A model generated the notes under the pieces. That model did not search any database. It saw nothing but the letters and a program-made list of their open reading frames with translations, and had not been told where the DNA came from. Below, one piece after another: positions 1 to 10,229 of a DNA stretch of 64,000 nucleotides. The position numbers and the translations under genes are program-made. Source of the DNA: Doris montereyensis (taxonomy: Eukaryota > Mollusca > Gastropoda > Nudibranchia > Dorididae); assembly GCA_037039925.1 (NCBI GenBank), contig JAXRKP010000486.1:220001-284000 (forward strand), given 5' to 3'. How positions within the stretch are numbered: position 1 is the stretch's first letter; each line of letters begins with the position of its first letter.

Positions 1-39
1 TTGTGTTTATCTACTTATTCATTCATTTATTCTTTTCAG

Positions 40-511
40 AAATACATTGACATAGACATTTATGGAAAGTGTGGAACTCTTGATTGCACAAAAAACTGCT
101 CTGACATGTATACACCTGTCTACAAATTCGACTTGGCTTTTGAGAATTCATTTTGCAAGGATTACATCTCGCCGAGATTTTTCAGACCCTTCAATGGGAG
201 GCACCATATCGTACCCGTAGTAAGAGGGGGTATCGAATACGAAAATTTCTTTCCCGGAAGACATTTATAAATACCGCGAGCTTCACCAACGCCAAAGAGC
301 TTGGGCTGTATCTGAGAGACTAGCCAATGATCTGCCGAGATACGTGAGCTATCTGAAAGAGAAAGACAAATTAGTGACGCTTAACCACAAAATGGACTGG
401 TGCGATGTTTGTGAAAGATTACATACAAATGCAAAACAACAAACGATTCCCGATATACGCGAGGTGACCCATAATGAGAATCTCTGTTGGGAAGTAAATG
501 ATGTATTCTAA
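40..511 (+). CDS. Alpha-1,3-fucosyltransferase (GT10), last coding exon, two frame breaks
   Basis: GT10 enzymes transfer fucose from GDP-fucose to GlcNAc-containing glycans in the Golgi. The exon follows a pyrimidine tract and TTTTCAG at 31-39 and opens with KYIDIDIYGKCGTLDC. It continues into the family hallmark YKFDLAFENSFCKDYIS and the VPVV stretch of the GDP-fucose binding half. A CxxC (DWCDVC) near the end is typical of Lewis-type enzymes. The first frame stops at 268-270. Similarity continues after one missing base near 260 (AGA ACA read as AGACA) and a second near 320 (GAC CTA read as GACTA), then runs to the TAA at 509-511. Only the C-terminal third is here; earlier exons lie left of the window. 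It is either a fresh pseudogene or a good gene with two consensus deletions. The family call is firm; the exact subtype is not. Confidence 0.85.
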
Positions 512-705
512 GCTATAAATATACATTTTTTAAAACAACAGCAACAACAATCCACCCCAACTAAAGTAGGAACAATTATGGAAATTGATAGTACATGTGT
601 CATGTTTTGTGAATTTCAGTTTTTGATTTGGTACTGGGATGAAGGGCGATTTGGGGGAGGGAGGGGGTGGTTTTTTTACTTTTTGTAATCGATGCTGGGT
701 GCTTT
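512..705. other. 3' flank of the fucosyltransferase
   Basis: I see no AATAAA close behind the stop codon, no second gene and no repeat until the SINE at 706. A short G-rich patch lies near 650-670. Confidence 0.4.
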
Positions 706-1033
706 CGATTTCATTTGACTTTGCTCACATCCACAACTAAGGTCATTTCGAGGGTTTTGGTAGGATTTTAAATTTTGCCTGGACTGCCCTGTTAAAATCC
801 AATGGATCTTTAACGTGTACATTGCTGTGATCTGTACACGGGACCTCCTTTTTACCGACCGTCTCCGATGGGACCAGGTGTTGATCCATCTACCTGGACC
901 ACGGAGAGGGGGAAGGGGTAGATTTTACTCGAAAAAATCCAGAACAAAAAATTGGAACCTTTGGGGCTTGAGCCCACGACCTTTTAGTTGTGAGGCCGAC
1001 ACTTTGCCTTGCCTCTGGACTACAAAGTCCCTC
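706..1033 (-). mobile_element. SINE-A copy 1 (tRNA-derived SINE)
   Basis: This is one of about a dozen copies of a family I call SINE-A. Read on the minus strand it has a tRNA-like head with an A-box-like GTAGTCCAGAGGCAAGG and a B-box-like GGTTCRARYCC. A body follows with GTCCAGGTAGGTGGATCGAC, CTAGTCCCATYGGAGACG, AGGAGGTCCCGTGTGCAG and a GATCCCTTGGCTGTTTACAG block. The 3' tail is AGTTGTGGATGTGGGTAAAT plus CAAATC repeats. Here the head ends near 1033 and the tail lies near 706. Such SINEs are transcribed by RNA polymerase III and move with LINE machinery. Confidence 0.8.
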
Positions 1034-1141
1034 ATGCTAGGCGCAAGATATATTACAATTATCAAGACAGTATGCTATGAAAATTAATTACATATAAAAA
1101 ATCCTCCTTGCTCTCAATGTGTGATATATTATTTTTCTTCA

Positions 1142-1275
1142 TAATATAAATTTTTCATCTTAAATATAAGTTTTTCATCTTAAATATAAGTTTTTCATAA
1201 AAAATATAAGTTTTTCATAAAAAATATAAGTTTTTCATCATAACTATACATTTTTTATCATGAATATAAATTTCA
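1142..1275. repeat. AT-rich 20-bp tandem repeat
   Basis: About six and a half copies of a roughly 20-bp unit containing AAATATAAGTTTTTCAT. Copies differ mainly in the last few bases. No coding potential. Confidence 0.85.
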
Positions 1276-1379
1276 GTTAAATGAAGAAAAAACGAAAGGC
1301 ATGGCTGTTGGGAGTAAAAAATAACTTGACGAAAGCGCTGACCATTTTAACTTAATTCACATATTTTGACAATATCTAT

Positions 1380-1916
1380 TTACCACTGAAGAATTACTTT
1401 TTAATGACACAACGCCTATTTACCATGACACAACGCCTATTTTACCAATGACACAACGCCTATTTACCACTGACAACGAATTACTTTTTACCACTGACAC
1501 AACGCCTATTTACCACTGACACAACGCCTATTTACCACTGACATAACGCCTATTTACCACTGACATAACGCCTATTTACCACTTGCACAACGCCTATTTA
1601 CCACTGACACAACGCCTATTTACCACTGACACAACGCCTATTTACCACTGACATAACGCCTATTTACCACTGACACAACGCCTATTTACCACTGACACAA
1701 CGCCTATTTTTACACAACGCCCATTTACCACTGACACAACGCCTATTTACCACTGACACAACGCCTATTTACCACTGACACAACGCCTATTTACCACTGA
1801 CATAACGCCTATTTACCACTGACACAACGCCTATTTACCACTGACATAACGCCTATTTACCACTGACACAACGCCTATTTACCACTGACACAACGCCTAT
1901 TTACCACTGACATAAC
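1380..1916. repeat. 22-bp minisatellite
   Basis: More than 20 copies of a 22-bp unit whose core is CACAACGCCTATTTACCACT. Copies are near identical apart from ACACAA/ACATAA changes and a few truncated units at 1380-1490 and 1700-1725. The near identity points to recent expansion or gene-conversion-like homogenisation. Confidence 0.95.
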
Positions 1917-2365
1917 AGTTGGTGGTAAAATTACGCATAGCCAACATTTTGTTTCGTTATCATTACTTTTTTTAAATTATTAATATCTTCATGTATCATT
2001 TTGATTTTGTTTATTTATTTTTAAATATCATATCCTTGTGATGTTATGCCATTGATGAAAAAAGTTTGGCTGTATTTTAGATCTATATCGTTTTGGTGAT
2101 TAGTTTAATGAAACATGTTGAAATCAAAATAATATCATGTTGACTTATTTCCATTATGAATTATACTATGAAAGGAAATACTCAATTCATGTGCACTGCT
2201 CCAGCCCACTAATGAAATCTGAAAACGAATTTAATGTAATTCATTTTACTGTAATATTATTCACAGACCCTATCCCATAGATGATATAGTATTAATGAAC
2301 TCAAGATCCCATTTCATGTCGTAGATCACAATAATTTATGTACATGTATAGAAAACTTTCGTCTC
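1917..2365. other. Unique AT-rich spacer
   Basis: Plain AT-rich sequence between arrays. I see no exon-like frame and no repeat. Confidence 0.4.
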
Positions 2366-2367
2366 TT

Positions 2368-2374
2368 TTGTGTG

Positions 2375-2413
<39 letters not shown>

Positions 2414-2432
2414 TGTGTGTGTGTGTGTGTGT
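2368..2432. repeat. (GT)n microsatellite
   Basis: About 30 GT dinucleotides with one TA interruption. The open frame across it (poly Cys-Val) is an artefact. Confidence 0.95.
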
Positions 2433-2834
2433 TCAAAGTCAATGTTTTTCTCTTCACTGTGCTTCTTCACAGATTAAACTATTTCTTTTCTTGTCCGGTC
2501 ACTGCATATGATAGCAAAACAGTGCCATGTGCTTATCGTAGATCTTTTATTTCATAACCATGCATTTTCACTACATCAAAACCTTTTTATATTTCCGTCT
2601 TCATTTTTTTCTAATACGGATTCGGTATAATACGTTTAAAAGATAAAGCGACAATCCCTGATGTACTCCTTTTTCAACTTGGAACCAGTATGTTGTGCAG
2701 CAATTGGTTCTGACTGCTGACTGTTGTCCTTTATATAAATCCACAATGTTGTTCTTTGATGAGACTTTTTTTTTCTAATTGGAAATTCCAACGCAATGAA
2801 GCGGACAAATCTGTCATGATACTAAACACTAAAC

Positions 2835-2946
2835 ATCCAAATTAATAAGGAAGTTTTAGAAAATGTCACTAAATATGAATATCTGAGAAGTACAGTAACA
2901 GGGGATGGCAAAATAATGCATCCCATAAATAACAAAAAGGCTTCCG
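2835..2946 (+). pseudogene. LINE reverse transcriptase fragment
   Basis: Translation gives KEVLENVTKYEYLRSTVTGDG, the thumb-side motif of non-LTR reverse transcriptases (family pattern xxFKYLGSxITxDG). Only about 35 codons survive, and the frame then runs into the 36-bp satellite. The LINE clade cannot be set from so little. Confidence 0.65.
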
Positions 2947-3004
2947 TTGACAACGAACAAACTTATAAACATGAGGAACCCTAGAAACGACAGAACAAAA
3001 GAAA

Positions 3005-4112
3005 CAAAACTAAAACGCATACATTTAATGCTGTGTTTTCCCAAACTAAAGCGCATACATATAATGCTGTGTTTTCCTAAACTAAAGTGCATACATATAA
3101 TGCTGTGTTTTCCTAAACTAAAAATACATATAATGCTGTGTTTTTCCCAAACTAAAGCCCATACATATTATGCTGTGTTTTCCCAAACTATAAAGTTTTC
3201 CCAAACTAAAACGCATACATATAATGCTGTGTTTTCCAAAACTAAAGCGCATACATAATTATAATGTTGTGTTTTCCCAAACTAAAGCGCATACATATAA
3301 TGTTGTGTTTTCCCAAACTAAAGCATACATAATATAATGTTGTGTTTTCCTAAACTAAAACCCATACATACAATGCTGTGTTTTCCCAAACTAAAAGCGC
3401 ATACATATAATGCTGTGTTTTTCCCAAACTAAAACGCATACATATAATGCTGTGTTTTCCCAAACTAAAGGGCATACATATAATGCTGTGTTTTCCAAAA
3501 CTAAAGGGCATACATATAATGCTGTGTTTTCCAAAACTAAAAAGCGCATACATATAATGTTGTGTTTTCCCAAACTAAAACGCATACATACAATGCTGTG
3601 TTTTCCCAAACTAAAACGCATACATATAATGCTGTGTTTTCCCAAACTAAAGCCCATACATATAATGTTGTGTTTTCCCAAACTAAAACGCATACATATA
3701 ATGCTGTGTTTTCCCAAACTAAAGCGCATACATATAATCCTGTGTTTTCCCAAACTAAAGCGCATACATACAATGCTGTGTTTTCCCAAACTAAAACGCA
3801 TACATATAATGCTGTGTTTTCCCAAACTAAAACGCATACATATAATGCTGTGTTTTCCCAAACTAAAGCGCATACATACAATGCTGTGTTTTCCCAAACT
3901 AAAGTGCATACATACAATGCTGTGTTTTCCCAAACTAAAAAACATACATATAATGCTGCGTTTTCCCAAACTAAAGCGCATACATACAACGCTGTGTTTT
4001 TCCCAAACTAAAACGCATACATACAATCCTGCGTTTTCCCAAACTAAAGCGCATACATACAATGCTGTGTTTTCCCAAACTAAAGCGCATACATATAATG
4101 CTGTGTTTTCCC
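3005..4112. repeat. 36-bp minisatellite
   Basis: About 30 tandem copies of a 36-bp unit containing CATACATATAATGCTGTG and TTTTCCCAAACTAAA. Units vary at a few positions (AAAACG/AAAGCG/AAAGGG). The left part (3005-3370) is less regular, with shortened units. Because 36 is a multiple of three, long open frames of 12-residue repeats appear on both strands. They lack any conserved domain and I do not call them genes. Confidence 0.95.
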
Positions 4113-4119
4113 CACAGCA

Positions 4120-4910
4120 ACATATTATGCATGTGACATAGTGAGACATGGACTTTGAGCAAGAATTTTAAAACTGGTTCGAAATGAAATGCTACAGAAA
4201 TATGTTTAGAATTTCGTGGACTGAACACAGTAATACCAACACATCCATAAAAGAGAATAGTTGCAGGTAAACGGAGGATGGCTGGCTCTAGATCTACATG
4301 TCGTAACCATTCTAAAATGCGTACATTTATTTTTGCTATGCCCAAAGATACTAGATAGTATTATGTATCAAAATACTACTATAATCCCGGATGGGTTTTG
4401 AGGGGGGGGGGGTGTGCGGTCTATTTAATGGCTTAAGACATTACATGTGTCGTGTGATAAATGTTAATATTTATTTTAAGATTCTAGATTTTACGTTTTT
4501 ACATTCAGCATTACTTTGCTGTTGTTTTGTTGTTGTTGGGTTTACCCTCATCAACTAGCTTGACTTGTCATAATAACAAACCAATAATTTTTTTTTTAAA
4601 ACAGTGCTTCACCCCTACTCATTTCTCCCCTGAAGAAAAAAATACGCTTTATTTTGCTGATATTAATATTATTTTATTATACGATACTCTATTTTTTATA
4701 CTTCTACTTTGTTTTACAATTTGCTATTAATTTGTGAATAAATTTGACTTCGGAATCAAAGAAAAAGTATAATTTGAAATTATGTACACTTTGCTTTCAA
4801 ATGTTTCCTATACCGAGCGAGTAACGATGACATTTGTGCGATGACCGTAAAAAACAATACATGTACATAGTTTTAGTCTACTTTATGACCAATAAAGCGT
4901 TAAAGGAATG
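4120..4910. other. Spacer between minisatellites
   Basis: AT-rich, with a G10 run near 4402-4411. No exon or mobile element recognised. Confidence 0.4.
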
Positions 4911-4913
4911 TTA

Positions 4914-5920
4914 AAAGCTCACAACATTACAGTTCAGTTACAACGCCTTGAACGAGTGTCGTCGTGATGACAAGCTCACAACAACGTTTCGCTACAACGG
5001 TTCAGTGTCGTCGTACAACGTTCCTTGAACCAGTGTCGTTGTGATGACAAGCTCACAACACTACGGTTCAGTTACAACGCCTTGAACCAGTGTCGTCGTG
5101 ATTAAAAGCTCACAACACTACGGTTCAGTTACAACGCCTTGAACCAGTGTCGTTGTGATTAAAAGCTCACAACACTACGGTTCAGTTACAACGCCTTGAA
5201 CCAGTGTCGTCGTGATGACAAGCTCACAACACTACGGTTCAGTTACAACGCCTTGAACCAGTGTCGTCGTGATTAAAAAGCTCAACATTAAAAGCTCACA
5301 ACACTACGGTTCAGTCACAACAACAGTTACTTGAACCAGTGTCGTCGTGATTACAAGCTCACAACACTACGGTTCATATACAACGCCTTGAACCAGTGTC
5401 CAAGCTCACAACACTACGGTTCAGTTACAACGCCTTGAACCAGTGTCGTCGTGATTAAAAGCTCACAACACTACGGTTCAGTTACAACGCCTTGAACCAG
5501 TGTCGTCGTGATTAAAAGCTCACAACACTACGGTTCAGTTACAACTTGAACCAGGTTCTTGAGTTAAGCTCACAACACTTGAACCAGTGTCGTCGTGATT
5601 ACAAGCTCACAACACTACGGTTCAGTTACAACGCCTTGAACCAGTGTCGTCGTGATTACAAGCTCACAACACTACGGTTCAGTTACAACACCTTGAACCA
5701 GTGTCGTTGATTAAAATCTCACAACACTACGGTTCAGTTACAAACATTGAACCAGTGTCGTTGGGATTAAAAGCTCACAACATTACAGTTCAGTTACAAC
5801 GCCTTGAACCAGTGTCGTCGTGATTAAAAGCTCACAACACTACGGTTCAGTTACAACGCCGTGAACCAGTTTCGTTGTGATTACAAGCTCACAACACTAC
5901 GGTTCAGCTCCAACGCCTCA
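4914..5920. repeat. 57-bp minisatellite
   Basis: About 17 copies of a 57-bp unit with the segments GCTCACAACACTACGGTTCA, GTTACAACGCCTTGAACCAG and TGTCGTCGTGATTAAAA. The period was measured between units at 5051 and 5108. Several units are truncated (near 5280-5300, 5390-5400 and 5545-5580), as unequal exchange would leave. Confidence 0.95.
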
Positions 5921-6000
5921 TTATATTTCTAGTTTGAAAAGTAAAAGTGTAGTAAGGAAAGTTTCATTTCACAGAGAAATATTATTCTGTATTCATACTA

Positions 6001-6292
6001 AGGGTGGCGTCGGTGGTTGAGTATTTATGTTACCCAAATTGGGATCAGGAGGTCCCTGGTTCCAATCCTAACAAAGCTAGATCCGACGTTGTGCTCTTTG
6101 GGAAAGAGACAACACGCATATTGCTCACTCAATTTAGAGGCAAATGGGTACATGTACAAACAGTAATTTGGAAGTAAAAACCTGCGTCAGGCTAGCGTCC
6201 TGTTCAGGAGGTAATTTGTTCTGCTTAACACTACAGAAACTTGGATAAGCTCTGGCTCTATGAGCCGTTGTAGTATTAAAGGAACTTAAAGG
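6001..6292 (+). mobile_element. SINE-B copy 1
   Basis: First of a second SINE family. The head GGTGGTTGAGTATTTATGTT with a downstream GGTTCCAATCCTA is tRNA-like (A and B boxes). The body has GCTAGATCCGACGTTGTGCT, CCTGTTCAGGAGG and GCTCTGGCTCTATGAGCC. The same blocks recur at 30653-30947 and 40951-41182. Confidence 0.7.
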
Positions 6293-6715
6293 AACGGAAT
6301 CATACGAAATGTATTGTAGTTGTACTGTAGCTGTTGATATGTGTTGATTTTCATGATGATGTTTTCATTGTTTTGGTTTGATTCGGTTTTGAGTTGTGGA
6401 GATTGTTGGGGGTTTTTTTTCTCGCTTTCTGGGGTTACGTTAATCGTTAATGTATGTGACTGTGACTTATCATTATCATATCAATCATTCATGCCGTTAT
6501 TCTTCACTGTTAGCTTGTCCCTTTATTTCACTGTTGTCTAAAATTACTAAAAATCGATTTAGCGTGGCACAGTTCAATTCCAATGCCGCTACATAATATT
6601 GTTGTTGTAGCGACAGGAGGAAGACCAAGAGGCAGACACAGAATAGAGAGGTGGAAAGACGGCATGGATGGAATACTGGATACAACGCGTAGAACTGAGG
6701 GTCTCCTCAAGCAAA

Positions 6716-7030
6716 GGGGACCCGGTAACCCAGAGGCAAAGTGTCGGCCTCTCAACCAAAAGGCAGTCGGTTCGTCTTCGAATCCCGAAAACGGTTGAAA
6801 TATTGTCTCGACTTCTTTGGAGCAAACTCTACCCCCGTGGTCCAGGTAGGTGGATCGACAGCTAGTCCCATTGGAGACGGGCGATTAAAAATGGGGTCAT
6901 GTGTGCAGATCGTAACACTCTGAACGATAAAGATCCCTTGGCTGTTTACAAATCATTCTGGGGAAAATTAATAATCCTAGGAAAGTTGTGGATGTAGGTC
7001 AAATCAAATCCAATCAAATCAAATCAAAAC
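6716..7030 (+). mobile_element. SINE-A copy 2
   Basis: Head at 6716-6790 (GTAACCCAGAGGCAAAG, then TCGAATCCC), body with GTCCAGGTAGGTGGATCGAC. The tail AGTTGTGGATGTAGG is followed by four CAAATC-like units. The tail lies directly beside the 63/69-bp minisatellite. Confidence 0.8.
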
Positions 7031-7104
7031 TCCCCCGGCTCAATTGACCCCTGGCCGACGTGCTTCCTCTCCAACCAAACCAAGGTCATTTTTCCTGGGA
7101 GAGC

Positions 7105-7925
7105 CCATCCTAACAATGGCTGACTTACCCATGAAAACCCTCTTTGATTGACAGCAAACCTGCCACTACTGCCAGCCCATCAATGGCTGAGTTACCCATA
7201 AAATCCTCTATAACCGACAACAAACCGGCCACTGCCAGCCCATCAATGCCTGAGTTACCCATAACATCCTCTATAACCGACAACAAACCGGCCACTGCCA
7301 GCCCATCAATGCCAGAGTTACCCATCAACTATAACCAACAACAGAGTTACCCATGAAATCCTCTATAACTATAACCGACAACAAACCTGTCACTGCCAGC
7401 CCATCAATGACCGAGTTACCCATGAAATCTCTCTATAACCGACAACAAATCTGCCACTGCCATCCATCAATGACCTGAGTTACCCATGAAATCCTCTATA
7501 ACTATAACCGACAACAAACCTGCCACTGCCAGCCCATCAATGACCGAGTTACCCATGAAATCCTCTATTACTATAACCGACAACAAACCTGCCACTGCCA
7601 GCCCATCAATGACCGAGTTACCCATGAAATCCTCTATTACTATAACCGACAACAAACCTGCCACTGCCAGCCCATCAATGACCGAGTTACCATGAAATCT
7701 CTATAACCGACAACAAACCTGCCACTGCCATCCATCAAAGTTCCATGAAATACTATAACCGACAACAAACCTGCCACTGCCAGCCCATCAATGACTGAGT
7801 TACCCAGAAATCCTCATTACTATAATTGGGTTACCCATGAAATCCTCTATTACTATACTATAACCAACAACAAACCTGCCACTGCCCTGCCAGCCCAGCA
7901 ATGATTGGGTTACCCATAAAATCCT
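7105..7925. repeat. 63/69-bp minisatellite
   Basis: About 12 copies of a unit with the blocks GAGTTACCCATGAAATCCTC, TATAACCGACAACAAACCTG and CCACTGCCAGCCCATCAATG. Unit length alternates between 63 and 69 bp depending on an extra TATTAC-type hexamer. Both lengths are multiples of three, so the array reads through in several frames, but the frames have no gene-like edges. Confidence 0.92.
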
Positions 7926-8024
7926 CTACGATGACCGACAACAAACCTTGCCCCGAGTGATAGCTCAAGCATTGAACGAGTTGCATCTTTTACTACGACT
8001 AATGTAATACTTCCCAATGTGTAA

Positions 8025-8072
8025 CTACTAATACTAATACTACTAATAGTAATAGTACTAATAATAATAATA
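8025..8072. repeat. (TAC/TAA)n simple repeat
   Basis: Imperfect TAATAC/TAATAG trinucleotide tract. Confidence 0.8.
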
Positions 8073-8216
8073 CTATTGAGTGGAGTCCCCCAATTGCCGG
8101 AGAATCCAGACGCCACTGGACCCACAACTGACCCCAAAGCCAACTGAGTAGTGAGACCGTAAGCGACTCGGAGTTTCAAGTTCAAATGTCCGATCCATGC
8201 CGACTGGAAGATTTTT

Positions 8217-8491
8217 TATTTGATTTGATTTACCAACATCCACAACTAAGGTGGGTTTTTTAATTTTCCCGGGCTGCCCTGTAAACAGCGACAGGATTTT
8301 TAACGTGCAGTGTTGTAATCTGTACACAGGACCTCCTTTTTATTGTCCGTCTCCAATGGGACTAGGTGTCGATCCACCTACCTGAACCATCGGGGTAAAT
8401 TTTACTTTTTTAAATCAAGAAATCTTTCAACTGTTGGCGGGACCCGAACCCACTACCTTTAGGTTGATAGGCCAGCACCGTATCTCCCCTT
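8217..8491 (-). mobile_element. SINE-A copy 3
   Basis: Complete body and tail (CATCCACAACTAAGG near 8236, GGGACTAGGTGTCGATCCAC near 8360). The tRNA-like head is degraded past the B box (CCCGAACCCACTACC). Confidence 0.78.
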
Positions 8492-8499
8492 GGAAGAAG

Positions 8500-9070
8500 A
8501 CAAACTACCGACTACTCAATTTTGAGTTTTGTTTTTTGTTTTTGTGTGGTAATTTTCCGTTTAGTAAATTAGAGCTGCAAAGGCTGTAGAGTGACTATGT
8601 GTGTCGTAATGCCAACAGACAGTCACACTAGTTACAGCGCCTACACACCATGTATTATTTTTAAATAGGATTATCGATTCAGTCACTACACGTCGTGTGT
8701 CTTAACTCGAATAAGTAAGATGCAACTTCTAGTCTAGACTCCCAACATTGCAAGGGCGAGTCGGTGAGGAGACTGTGGTGAATAAAAAATAATTAATATT
8801 AATAATATAATAAGTCACTTGTATTTGTATAGCGCACTTAATCCATTTAGCATGTTCTAATTCTTAAGTCTAAGTAAGACGCTTCACGGAAGTCACAGTA
8901 TTCCTTTTGTACTCTTTGTACAAGCGATAAACAATAATAATAATAATGTTAGTATTATTTAGTATTGTTAGCCGAAATAGATCTAGTTGTTTTAAGATTT
9001 GATTTGAAAGTTATGTAGTTAGCAATAGAGAGTTTCTGGTTTTTGTAGACGAGTGCGGCAGACGACTTTG
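8500..9070. other. Spacer
   Basis: No gene seen. Around 8815-8895 the motif TTGTATAGCGCACTTAAT resembles the tails of widespread short repeats; I cannot classify it further. Confidence 0.35.
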
Positions 9071-9146
9071 GTGGGGCTCAAGTCAAACCCACTACCTTTT
9101 CGTTGGGAGGCCGACGCCTTGCCTCTGGATTACCGAGTCTCCCTCA
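9071..9146 (-). mobile_element. SINE-A head fragment
   Basis: Only the tRNA-like head is present (CAAACCCACTACCTTTTCG, GAGGCCGACGCCTTGCCTC, ACCGAGTC). Probably a truncated relic. Confidence 0.65.
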
Positions 9147-9149
9147 CAT

Positions 9150-10082
9150 TATGGAAACCAGGATACATGCCGTGGTTCTGTGGGCTGTAGTGCAGCATAA
9201 TGACCTTTCACTTAAATCAAATGTATACATGGATATATATGTAAGAGCAGAAATTGTTACATTTACAACACAGATAGCACACATGTAAGTAACTATATAT
9301 AACAACAAACGAAAAAGACAATTTAAAATTTAATGGTAGGAAATAACATATTAACAAGTTTATTACCCAGCATGCCCTCGTGAAATTAAGTATCAAACAA
9401 GCTTTAACTTCATGTATCCAAGTATTCCATTATCAAACACCACAAATTAATGACGGAGGCTTCTTGATATCAATCATGATCCTTTAACTTTAATTCATTA
9501 TTCTTCATTAGTCTGTAATGCTGTTGATTTGTAAGACTAAGCTATTACGAAGTATTACTGTTGTTAGTTACACTTTATAAAAAATCCAACCCACTTTAAG
9601 TTAAAAGTTCATTCAAGTTGAAAGCGAAACAGGTGATATATTTTTACTCCCAAACTAGAGCTTGTAGTTTGTACATGTAGTTGTATGCATTTGCACCTGG
9701 GTCCAGTGTCTCAGCGGGGAAAATGCATGCTAAGATGGTAAGAAGTGTCTTTCTCAAAAACACAACTTCAGGTCTATCTTTGCAAGGATTCAAACGCGAG
9801 ACCTCATATAAATATGATCAAAGGTTTACCAACCTGCCCACTCGGCCACTGACACCACTACCACTTAAATTAGAGGACACCCATTATCACACTGGAATTC
9901 CTACAATATTATCATCCCACTGGACCAAAGGAATGGATTTTACTGTAAATTTTTTAAAGCAATCATTTTAACCAATTAGAAAATAAGTTACTACTAATAC
10001 TGGTACTAAAAAAATAACAAACAACCAGTTTTATAAAACGTTTCTTAAAAAAACATCAAGAAATCATGGAAAGGACAAAAAG
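9150..10082. other. Spacer
   Basis: No exon seen. A weak tRNA-like stretch around 9700-9860 does not match SINE-A or SINE-B and stays unassigned. Confidence 0.35.
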
Positions 10083-10225
10083 GTTTTTGTTTCTTTGAAA
10101 TTTACCTCATCCACCATTGCGGTGATCTCAGGATGAATTGAAAGGAAGCAATAAGAAGAAAGATAAGTGAAGGAAAGGAAAAAAGTAGGTGTGGCAAGCG
10201 CCCACTAACCACCCGCAGGACAAAT
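10083..10225 (+). repeat. Family C repeat, copy 1
   Basis: About 145 bp with the blocks TTTCTTTGAAATTTACC, CCACCATTGCGGTGATCTCA, GGATGAATT, AAGATAAGTGAAGGAAAGG and AAAAAGTAGG, then a CCCACTAACCACCCGC end. It recurs at 17.3, 17.9, 18.0, 23.8, 26.0 and 29.9 kb. I do not recognise the family; it may be a SINE tail or a small non-autonomous element. Confidence 0.7.
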
Positions 10226-10229
10226 AGAA

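Noticed and set aside
3391..4149. Open frames of about 150-250 codons on both strands across the 36-bp array
   Set aside because: They arise because the unit is a multiple of three; same-length frames appear on both strands, with no domain, splice logic or codon bias.
1380..5920. CRISPR-like regular repeats
   Set aside because: Head-to-tail tandem units without unique spacers, in a eukaryotic genome.
9700..9860. Third SINE family
   Set aside because: Weak B-box-like TTCAAACGCGAGA only; no second copy found in the window.
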